Below the pieces are notes generated by a model. That model did not search any database and had not been told where the DNA came from. It saw nothing but the letters and a program-made list of their open reading frames with translations. This document shows, piece after piece, positions 22,515 to 28,883 of a DNA stretch of 28,883 nucleotides (positions are counted from its first letter, which is position 1; every line of letters begins with the position of its first letter). The translations under genes and the position numbers were made by a program. Origin of the DNA: Peptococcaceae bacterium UBA7185. Its GTDB lineage: Bacteria > Bacillota > Peptococcia > Peptococcales > Peptococcaceae. The DNA is taken from assembly GCA_002491065.1 (NCBI GenBank), contig DKVF01000066.1, positions 6,178 through 35,060 of the forward strand, in the 5' to 3' direction.

Positions 22515-22550
22515 TTGCAAAAGATAGAAAAACATGTATTATATAATACA
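22515..22550 (+). promoter_or_regulatory. Probable livK promoter with a 16-bp palindrome over the -10
   Basis: TTGCAA (22515-22520), 16-nt spacer, TATTAT (22537-22542). The -10 lies inside the perfect palindrome TGTATTATATAATACA (22535-22550), which looks like a repressor operator. Confidence 0.45.
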
Positions 22551-22615
22551 AGATACTTTTCACGACAGATATAGTACAGAAAAGTGTATGACAATTTTTA
22601 AGGGGGAAAAATCTC

Positions 22616-23794
22616 ATGATGAAAAAGAAAATTGCGCTGAGTCTGATCTTTGCAATGGGTTTGACCATGTTTGCAGGCTGCGGCGGGGACAAGCAACAGG
22701 ACAATAATGCTGACAGCAACAATGCAGGCAGCGAAGTTGCAGCGATTAAAGTAGGGGGCACAGGCCCACTGACAGGCGGCGCTGCTATTTATGGGAATGC
22801 TGCAAAACACGGTGCTGAAATTGCACTGGAAGAAATCAATGCAATGGGCGGCGTACAGTTTGAGCTGCGCTACGAAGACGATGCACACGATGCTGAAAAA
22901 GCTGTAAATGCATATAACACCCTGAAAGACTGGGGTATGCAGATTTCTTTAGGCTCTGTAACTTCCACGCCGGGGATTGCAACTTCCGCAGAAAACTTCA
23001 ATGACAGAATTTTTGCTCTGACACCATCTGCCTCTGCTACCAACGTAACAGAAGGAAAAGACAATGTATACCAGATGTGTTTTGCTGACCCGAACCAGGG
23101 CTCCGCTTCTGCACAGTATATTTTCGACCAGAAGCTGGGCGAAAAAATTGGTATCATTTATAAAAACGACGACGCATATTCCTCCGGAATTTATGCAACC
23201 TTCCAGGCAAAAGCAGAAGAGCTGGGTCTGGAAATCGTTTCTACCAGCACATTCACCACTGACAGCCAGAATGACTTCTCTGTACAGCTGAGTGAAGCGA
23301 AAAATGCAGGTGCTGATTTACTGTTCCTGCCAATGTATTATGATGCAGCTTCTCTGATTCTGACTCAGGCTGACGGCATGGGCTATGAACCGAAATTCTT
23401 CGGTGTTGACGGTATGGATGGTATCTTGACCTTGGATGGTTTTGACACTTCCCTGGCTGAAGGTGTAATGCTGCTGACGCCATTCTCTGCTGACGCAGAT
23501 GATGAACGTACAAAGAACTTTGTACAGAAATATCAGGAACGTTACAATGAAGTGCCAAACCAGTTCGCTGCTGATGGCTATGACTGCATTTATGCACTGT
23601 ATCAGGCTTGCACTGCTGCCAATGCCACCGCTGATATGACTGCAGAAGAGCTGAATGATCTGATGATTGAACAGTTCTCCAGCATGACCTTTGACGGTCT
23701 GACCGGTGAGGGCGCTACCTGGAATACAGATGGACAGGTAAGCAAGGATCCAAAAGGTATGGTAATCGAAAACGGCGTATATGTAGGTCTGTAA
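22616..23794 (+). CDS. livK: Branched-chain amino acid ABC transporter substrate-binding lipoprotein
   Basis: Receptor of a HAAT-type ABC importer, 392 residues. A signal peptide with lipobox FAGC ends at Cys22, followed by an Asp/Asn/Gln-rich linker. The mature protein shows the Leu/Ile/Val-binding fold: KVGGTGPLTGGAAIYGNAAK, then GAEIALEEINAMGG, LGSVTSTPGIATSAE and NQFAADGYDCIYALYQA. Two ATGs stand in tandem (22616 and 22619), both served by the AAGGGGG upstream. It heads the livK-livHMGF locus and is followed by a strong hairpin, which should make the receptor more abundant than the membrane parts. Receptors of this family also bind amides, ureas or aromatic acids, so the ligand is not fixed by sequence. 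Confidence 0.93.
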   Translation: MMKKKIALSLIFAMGLTMFAGCGGDKQQDNNADSNNAGSEVAAIKVGGTGPLTGGAAIYGNAAKHGAEIALEEINAMGGVQFELRYEDDAHDAEKAVNAYNTLKDWGMQISLGSVTSTPGIATSAENFNDRIFALTPSASATNVTEGKDNVYQMCFADPNQGSASAQYIFDQKLGEKIGIIYKNDDAYSSGIYATFQAKAEELGLEIVSTSTFTTDSQNDFSVQLSEAKNAGADLLFLPMYYDAASLILTQADGMGYEPKFFGVDGMDGILTLDGFDTSLAEGVMLLTPFSADADDERTKNFVQKYQERYNEVPNQFAADGYDCIYALYQACTAANATADMTAEELNDLMIEQFSSMTFDGLTGEGATWNTDGQVSKDPKGMVIENGVYVGL

Positions 23795-23818
23795 TTGATA
23801 GCATGAAAAAATAAGAAG

Positions 23819-23847
23819 GACCGCCGCAAGTGCGGCGGCCTTTTTTT
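23819..23847 (+). terminator. Intra-operonic terminator between livK and livH
   Basis: CCGCCGCA (23821-23828) and TGCGGCGG (23831-23838) form a very stable stem, followed by CC and seven Ts. A separate promoter lies 43 nt further on. Confidence 0.88.
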
Positions 23848-23889
23848 ACATAAAACATAAGAAGCCTGTATTTCCTGTCAGGTGTGTTC

Positions 23890-23918
23890 TTGAGTTTTCT
23901 GGCGGGTATTGTTATAAT
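23890..23918 (+). promoter_or_regulatory. Promoter of livHMGF
   Basis: TTGAGT (23890-23895), 17-nt spacer, TATAAT (23913-23918), 57 nt before the livH start. Confidence 0.7.
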
Positions 23919-23974
23919 AGTAGTTGCTGTGCAGGCACTTGTGTGCTTATATTATTTTATTGAGGTGAGTTGTT

Positions 23975-24856
23975 ATGATGTTTCTCTCCCATTTGATCAG
24001 CGGCATCAGTTTGGGAAGTATTTATGCGATTATCGCGTTGGGGTATACGATGGTATACGGAATTGCGAAAATGCTGAATTTTGCTCATGGTGATGTCATC
24101 ATGGTCGGCGCGTATATTTGCTTTTTCGCGACAATGCGTTACGGTATGCCTCCCATTTTAGGCGTACTGCTGTCTATGATCGTGTGTACCTTGCTGGGGA
24201 TGGTGATTGACCGTTTGGCGTACAAGCCTTTGCGGCAGGCTCCAGCGTTGGCTGTATTGATTACGGCTATTGGTATGAGTTATTTCCTGCAGAATGCTGC
24301 GCAGCTGATGTGGAGTTCCAATCCAAAGGTATTTACATCAGTTGTGGGAAACGGTGCGGTAAAAATCTTTGACGGTCAGCTGTCTATTACGTATGTGACT
24401 ATCGTGACCATTATTGTTTGTGTCATCATCATGGCTGGATTGGTGTTCTTTGTGAATAAAACGCGCGTTGGAAAATCCATGCGTGCTGTGTCGGAGGACA
24501 AAGCAGCTGCCCAGCTGATGGGAATCAGTGTAAACAGAACGATTTCTTTGACATTCGCCATTGGCTCTGCTTTGGCAGCGATTGCTGGGGTGCTTTTGTG
24601 TTCTGCATATCCGACCTTGACGCCGACTACCGGCGCGATGCCTGGGATTAAGGCGTTTACAGCTGCGGTATTCGGCGGGATTGGCTCTATTCCTGGTGCG
24701 TTAATCGGCGGAATTTTATTGGGAATTATTGAAATTTTTGCGAAAGCGTATATTTCCACCCAGTTGTCCGACGCCATTGTGTTTGCTGTATTGATTGTTG
24801 TCTTGGTTGTACGGCCGACAGGGCTTCTGGGCAAAAAAATCAGTGAGAAAGTGTGA
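23975..24856 (+). CDS. livH: Branched-chain amino acid ABC transporter permease LivH
   Basis: First of the two membrane permeases of the HAAT importer, 293 residues with about eight hydrophobic segments. It begins MMFLSHLISGISLGSIYAII and contains the family stretches GYTMVYGIAKMLNFAHGD, MRAVSEDKAAAQLMGI and FGGIGSIPGALIGGILLGI. The Ala/Gly-rich EAA-like loop that contacts the ATPases is RAVSEDKAAAQLMGI. GAGGTGAG lies upstream of the ATG. It ends 11 nt before livM. Confidence 0.95.
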   Translation: MMFLSHLISGISLGSIYAIIALGYTMVYGIAKMLNFAHGDVIMVGAYICFFATMRYGMPPILGVLLSMIVCTLLGMVIDRLAYKPLRQAPALAVLITAIGMSYFLQNAAQLMWSSNPKVFTSVVGNGAVKIFDGQLSITYVTIVTIIVCVIIMAGLVFFVNKTRVGKSMRAVSEDKAAAQLMGISVNRTISLTFAIGSALAAIAGVLLCSAYPTLTPTTGAMPGIKAFTAAVFGGIGSIPGALIGGILLGIIEIFAKAYISTQLSDAIVFAVLIVVLVVRPTGLLGKKISEKV

Positions 24857-24867
24857 GGTGTTTTTCC

Positions 24868-25935
24868 ATGAATAAATTAAAAACAATGAATAAAACAACT
24901 CGCAGTAATATGATCACCTATATCATGGTAATTGCCGCTTTTGTGATTGTACAAGTCCTTTTGGGTACAGGCAGTATTTCCAGCCGCCTTACTGGGCAAT
25001 TGGTGCCTATTTGCGCATATATTGTGATGGCCATTTCTCTGAACCTGACTGTCGGCGTGTTAGGAGAATTGAGTCTGGGACATGCTGGTTTTATGAGTGC
25101 TGGCGCTTTTAGCGGGATTGTAGTAGCTTCCGTTTTATCACAAAATGGCGGTAGTGAACCTGTGATTCTCTTGATTTCCATGCTGGTGGGCGGTGTTGTG
25201 GCAGCGATTGTAGGTGTCATCGTAGGTGTGCCGGTACTGCGCTTGCAGGGTGACTATCTGGCTATCGTGACTTTGGCCTTTGGTGAAATTATCAAAGGGA
25301 TTGTCAATAACCTGTATGTAGGTTTGGATGCCAATGGCTTGCATTTCAGTATGATTAAGAATACCATGCAGATGGAAGGCGGGAAGGTACTGATTAACGG
25401 GCCTATGGGTCTGACAGGGATTCCTCGCATTGCCAGCTTTACTGCGGGGTTTGTGTTGATTATGGTTTGTTTGTTTATTATATTCAATCTGGTGAACAGT
25501 AAGAGCGGACGGGCAATCATGGCTCTGCGGGACAATCGCATTGCAGCGCAGTCTGTGGGGATTAATGTGACCAATTATAAATTGATGGCTTTTGTAATTT
25601 CTGCAGCGATGGCAGGTATGGCTGGCGTGTTGTTCGCAGCCAATTTCTCAACTGTGGTAGCCAGCAAGTTTGACTTTAATACTTCGATTTTGATTCTGGT
25701 GTTTGTGGTATTGGGTGGCTTGGGCAATATGCGGGGCAGCATCATTGCCGCTACAGTACTGACTGTATTGCCGGAATTGCTGCGTCAGTTCTCTGATTAC
25801 CGGATGCTGGTGTACGCGATTGTGTTGATTGTGATGATGCTGGTGACCAACAATCCGACATTGCGCAACGGCTTGGATATGGTGATTGCGAAACTTAGTA
25901 AAAAACAGGCGAAAGGGGAGAATGCGAATGTCTAA
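24868..25935 (+). CDS. livM: Branched-chain amino acid ABC transporter permease LivM
   Basis: Second membrane permease, 355 residues, forming the channel with LivH. Typical stretches are LNLTVGVLGELSLGHAGFM, LRLQGDYLAIVTLAFGEI, MALRDNRIAAQSVGINV and VVLGGLGNMRGSIIAA. I chose the ATG at 24868, with GAGGTG 8 nt upstream; a GTG at 24853 overlapping the livH stop would add five residues and has no ribosome site. It overlaps livG by 8 nt. Confidence 0.95.
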   Translation: MNKLKTMNKTTRSNMITYIMVIAAFVIVQVLLGTGSISSRLTGQLVPICAYIVMAISLNLTVGVLGELSLGHAGFMSAGAFSGIVVASVLSQNGGSEPVILLISMLVGGVVAAIVGVIVGVPVLRLQGDYLAIVTLAFGEIIKGIVNNLYVGLDANGLHFSMIKNTMQMEGGKVLINGPMGLTGIPRIASFTAGFVLIMVCLFIIFNLVNSKSGRAIMALRDNRIAAQSVGINVTNYKLMAFVISAAMAGMAGVLFAANFSTVVASKFDFNTSILILVFVVLGGLGNMRGSIIAATVLTVLPELLRQFSDYRMLVYAIVLIVMMLVTNNPTLRNGLDMVIAKLSKKQAKGENANV

Positions 25936-26746
25936 ATTAGTTCCAATCCCCAGTACAGGGTTTCTGAATGAACGGGATATCGGCAAAACGCCTGTGTTGG
26001 AGGCTACCCATTTAGGAATTGAGTTTGGCGGGTTGAAAGCGGTAGATGATTTCAATCTTACGGTGGGACGTACAGAGATTACTGGCCTTATCGGTCCCAA
26101 CGGCGCAGGGAAAACTACGGTGTTTAACTTGCTGACCAAAGTATATCAGCCTACCCATGGCACCATCCTATTGGACGGCATCGACACGCACGGAATGAAT
26201 GCTATTCAGGTGAATAAGGCGGGGATTGCCCGTACCTTCCAAAATATTCGTCTGTTTTCCACATTGTCGGTAGAAGACAATGTAAAGCTGGGAATGCACA
26301 ATCATGTGAACTATAATACGCTGGAAGGGATTTTACGTTTGCCTCGTTATTGGCAGGAAGAAAAACGGGCGCATGAACGGGCACTGGAGCTGCTACATAT
26401 TTTTGATATGGAGCATTTGGCCAATCATAAAGCAGGCAGCTTGCCCTATGGTGCACAGCGTCGGCTGGAGATTGTGCGTGCGTTGGCTACAGAGCCGAAG
26501 CTGTTGCTGTTGGATGAACCGGCAGCAGGGATGAACCCGTCGGAAACGGAAGAATTGATGGAAAATATCCGCAAAATCCGTGACACCTTCAGCATTGCCA
26601 TCTTATTGATTGAACATGACATGCGTTTGGTGACAGGCATTTGTGAAGGCATTGCGGTTTTGAATTATGGAAAGATTATTGCCAAGGGTACGCCTCAGGA
26701 AGTTATCAATAATCCGGATGTAATTCGCAGTTATCTGGGGGAATAG
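25928..26746 (+). CDS. livG: Branched-chain amino acid ABC transporter ATPase LivG
   Basis: Cytoplasmic ATPase energising the importer, 272 residues. Walker A is GPNGAGKT (56-63), the Q-loop region reads ARTFQNIRLF, the ABC signature is the LivG-type LPYGAQRRLEI and Walker B is LLLLDEPAAGMN, with the switch His in LLIEHDMRLV. The ATG at 25928 has GGGGAG 7 nt upstream. The ATG at 25922 is too close, and the open frame upstream lies inside livM. The 8-nt overlap with livM indicates coupling. Confidence 0.95.
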   Translation: MSKLVPIPSTGFLNERDIGKTPVLEATHLGIEFGGLKAVDDFNLTVGRTEITGLIGPNGAGKTTVFNLLTKVYQPTHGTILLDGIDTHGMNAIQVNKAGIARTFQNIRLFSTLSVEDNVKLGMHNHVNYNTLEGILRLPRYWQEEKRAHERALELLHIFDMEHLANHKAGSLPYGAQRRLEIVRALATEPKLLLLDEPAAGMNPSETEELMENIRKIRDTFSIAILLIEHDMRLVTGICEGIAVLNYGKIIAKGTPQEVINNPDVIRSYLGE

Positions 26747-26756
26747 GAGGGATATC

Positions 26757-27461
26757 ATGCTGAAGGTTGAGAATCTAAATGTATATTATGGCATGATTCA
26801 TGCCATCAAGGATATTTCCCTGGAAGTACAAAAGGGAGAGATTGTATCACTGGTAGGCGCCAACGGCGCAGGCAAGACAACGACCTTGCAGGCGATTTCA
26901 GGGATGCTGAAGCCAAAGTCGGGTAAGGTGGAATATCTGGAGCATAATCTTTTGACGACGCCGTCCCACAAAATTGTACAATATGGACTGGCCCATGTGC
27001 CTGAGGGACGTCGGGTTTTTGCGCAGATGACAGTGCTGGAAAATTTGGAGATGGGCGCGTTCATCTCCAAAGACAAAGCGAAGGATAAAAAGAATTTAGA
27101 TAAAGTATTTGCTCATTTTCCCAGACTGGAGGAACGAAAAAAACAGCTGGCGGGAACATTGAGCGGCGGGGAACAACAGATGCTGGCTATTGGCCGTGCT
27201 ATGATGGCATCACCGGATATGCTGCTCTTGGATGAGCCTTCTATGGGATTGTCACCGCTTCTGGTAAAGGAAATTTTCAAGATTATTAAAGAATTGAATG
27301 AAGACGGTATTACCGTGTTATTGGTAGAGCAGAACGCGAAACAGGCGTTGTCTATTTCTGATAGAGGCTATGTGTTGGAAACAGGACGTATTGTACTGAG
27401 CGGAAATGCAGCAGAGCTGCTAGAAAATGATGAAGTGAAAAAAGCATATTTGGGCGGTTAA
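26757..27461 (+). CDS. livF: Branched-chain amino acid ABC transporter ATPase LivF
   Basis: Second ATPase of the importer, 234 residues, pairing with LivG. Walker A is GANGAGKT (34-41), the signature LSGGEQQ (135-141) and Walker B MLLLDEPSMGLSP (from 155), with the switch His replaced by Gln in LLVEQNAKQAL as is usual for LivF. VPEGRRVFAQMTVLENL is the family's Q-loop region. GGAGGG precedes the start, 10 nt after livG. Confidence 0.96.
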   Translation: MLKVENLNVYYGMIHAIKDISLEVQKGEIVSLVGANGAGKTTTLQAISGMLKPKSGKVEYLEHNLLTTPSHKIVQYGLAHVPEGRRVFAQMTVLENLEMGAFISKDKAKDKKNLDKVFAHFPRLEERKKQLAGTLSGGEQQMLAIGRAMMASPDMLLLDEPSMGLSPLLVKEIFKIIKELNEDGITVLLVEQNAKQALSISDRGYVLETGRIVLSGNAAELLENDEVKKAYLGG

Positions 27462-27468
27462 GCCTGTG

Positions 27469-27502
27469 AAAAAGCGGAATCTCAGTAGAGAGCCGCTTTT
27501 TT
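27469..27502 (+). terminator. Terminator of the liv operon
   Basis: AAAAAGCGG (27469-27477) pairs with CCGCTTTTT (27493-27501), and Ts follow. Confidence 0.85.
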
Positions 27503-27635
27503 GTGTGTAGGGGAAAACCGTAATAGAGAGAAAGGGTTTATGGAGGCAGAACATACAAAAGTATATAGATAAAAATTGATTTTAGGTATATAATAGGTAT
27601 AGAAATGGAGTAGGAATTTTATAAGGAGGGTGACT

Positions 27636-28550
27636 ATGCGTTTAGAACAATTGCGGTACTTGATTGAAATCTCAAAATCGAAATCTTTGTCTGTAGCTAG
27701 TGAAACTCTGCATATATCTCAGCAAGCATTAAGCTTGTCTGTGAAAGAAATGGAAAAGGAATTGGGAGTACCTTTGTTGATTCGCTCGCCTCGTGGAATT
27801 CGCCTGACACAGGAAGGCGAGACCTTTACGAGGGGCATCCATAAAATATTGCTCGACTATGATTTATTGGTACAAAAATTAACCAATGGTGAAAATCAAA
27901 ATTTTCATCAAACAATCCGTATTGGGTTACAATATGGCATTTTAGAAAGCCATTTTTCTGATACAATCGAATATTTATATCGGGAAGTTCAATATATGAA
28001 GCTGGAAATAGAGGAAGCTTCAAAAAATGATTTGATTGAAAACATAAAAAATGGTGGATGTGATATTGGCATTTTAGCATATAATAGTATTGGCGAAAAT
28101 GAATGGAGAGAGGACAAGACCTTAGAGGAAATTGTTTTGTCCCGTGATAAATTGGGTGCAAAAGTAGCGCCTGGAATGGCGTTGTATAGTTGTGACACGG
28201 TATCTATCAAAACAGCTTTAAAAGAAAATGTTTTGATGTATTGTTCAAAATCCTGGGATTGCAATGGAGTGATGGAGGTCGTTCAGTATTACGCGCCAGA
28301 TCAAAAGGTGATTCTGGATGACAACCATATTTTGAATCAAAAAAAATTGCTGAGTGGTAAAGGCATTAGCTTTGGAATGGTGGGGAAAAACAGAAACATA
28401 TCGCATGATGGCGGTTCTGAATTGAAGGTGATTCCTTTTAAAGAAAATATTGAAGTTGTTAATGTTTGTCTTGTACGAAGAAACCGGACAAGGTCTTTGG
28501 AGTTGGAATATATTTTAAATCTTTTACAAATGCGAGAACAAATTCTGTAA
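27636..28550 (+). CDS. LysR-family transcriptional regulator
   Basis: DNA-binding regulator of 304 residues. The N-terminal helix-turn-helix reads MRLEQLRYLIEI, SLSVASETLHISQQALSLSV and a KEMEKELGVPLLIR wing. An effector domain of periplasmic-binding type follows and is less conserved. The N-terminus is close to that of the LysR protein at 16585; the C-terminal halves differ more, so they probably sense different ligands. The ATG at 27636 has AGGAGGG about 5 nt upstream; a GTG two codons earlier overlaps the ribosome site. It stands alone between the liv operon and an unassigned promoter-like region at the right edge, and its target is likely the gene beyond the window or liv. Confidence 0.92.
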   Translation: MRLEQLRYLIEISKSKSLSVASETLHISQQALSLSVKEMEKELGVPLLIRSPRGIRLTQEGETFTRGIHKILLDYDLLVQKLTNGENQNFHQTIRIGLQYGILESHFSDTIEYLYREVQYMKLEIEEASKNDLIENIKNGGCDIGILAYNSIGENEWREDKTLEEIVLSRDKLGAKVAPGMALYSCDTVSIKTALKENVLMYCSKSWDCNGVMEVVQYYAPDQKVILDDNHILNQKKLLSGKGISFGMVGKNRNISHDGGSELKVIPFKENIEVVNVCLVRRNRTRSLELEYILNLLQMREQIL

Positions 28551-28684
28551 TAAATACAGCTTTGAAAAAATTAATTTTAGAAAACGGGTAAAAGGAGAAG
28601 GCTTTTGCTTCCAATTGGGTAGATGACTTTGAACAATAGAATATGGTGAGAAACCAGATGAAGGGCTTAGTGGTGTTCATCTTT
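28551..28684. other. Intergenic stretch after the second LysR gene
   Basis: I find no ORF with a credible ribosome site and no repeat before the hairpin at 28685. Confidence 0.4.
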
Positions 28685-28723
28685 AAGGCGGAAGAAATCA
28701 TACAGACTGATTTCTTCCGCCTT
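28685..28723. terminator. Perfect 16-bp hairpin, probable terminator of the second LysR gene
   Basis: AAGGCGGAAGAAATCA (28685-28700) and its exact complement (28708-28723) enclose a 7-nt loop. The following T-run is short (TTT), so efficiency is uncertain. Confidence 0.65.
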
Positions 28724-28792
28724 TGCGTTATTTGCGTATAAATTCTTTTATTTTAGGATAAAAAGATACAAGAAAAACTTGTCACTGTTTAT

Positions 28793-28846
28793 TTGTATAA
28801 AGGATAAAATGATTCTTTATACAAGCATACCACTGTATAATAATAG
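28793..28846 (+). promoter_or_regulatory. Putative LysR-type operator and promoter of a gene beyond the right edge
   Basis: TTGTATAAAG (28793-28802) and CTTTATACAA (28815-28824) are a perfect 10-bp inverted repeat with a 12-nt spacer. TTATAC (28817-28822), an 18-nt spacer and TAATAG (28841-28846) repeat the promoter geometry of the reductase genes. No gene start is seen before the window ends. Confidence 0.45.
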
Positions 28847-28883
28847 CTGTAATAAGGAAATAGCTATTTTCAGAAAACTATAT

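Noticed and set aside
23884..24093. Hydrophobic 69-codon frame before and into livH
   Set aside because: It begins within the livH promoter, has no ribosome site and overlaps livH in another frame.

Overview
The window looks like chromosomal DNA of an anaerobic member of the Firmicutes, most likely the Negativicutes (Acidaminococcaceae-like). The reasons are indirect: repeated copper-amine-oxidase-type stalk segments in a secreted amidase, a retained SpoIIP-like protein, a T-box leader, TRAP and SLC13 carriers beside flavin/Fe-S reductases, and type 1B pyrimidine genes. This assignment is inference; no rRNA is present. I see no CRISPR array, phage or insertion sequence.

Layout. 1-2814 (minus strand): a TAXI-type TRAP transporter, fused permease then binding lipoprotein, behind a T-box leader whose specifier reads as UUC (Phe). 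2992-4663 (plus): a secreted GH26-like glycoside hydrolase followed by a 29-residue membrane peptide. 4749-6146 (minus): rarA. 6411-6525 (minus): tRNA-Pro(GGG) with its promoter and terminator. 7002-9284 (plus): a large cell-wall amidase. 9540-12428 (plus): pyrC-pyrK-pyrD. 12730-19835 (plus): an SLC13-family carrier, two paralogous enoate-reductase-like flavoenzymes and a LysR regulator between them. 20024-21249 (minus): an unknown lipoprotein and rpsT. 21408-22388 (plus): a SpoIIP-like lipoprotein. 22616-27461 (plus): livK, then livHMGF. 27636-28550 (plus): a second LysR regulator, followed by an unassigned promoter-like region at the right edge.

How the parts fit. The most coherent accessory unit is 12.6-19.8 kb. 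The carrier gene and both reductase genes have the same promoter architecture: an ATAAY-N3-CTATAAAA block at a fixed distance upstream of a -35/-10 pair with an 18-nt spacer. Together with the LysR gene inside the cluster, this suggests a co-regulated system that imports an unsaturated organic acid and reduces it with NAD(P)H as an electron sink. The substrate cannot be read from the sequence. The Phe T-box on the TRAP transporter independently suggests uptake of phenylalanine or an aromatic precursor. The rest is housekeeping: pyrimidine synthesis, DNA repair, translation, cell wall and branched-chain amino acid uptake.
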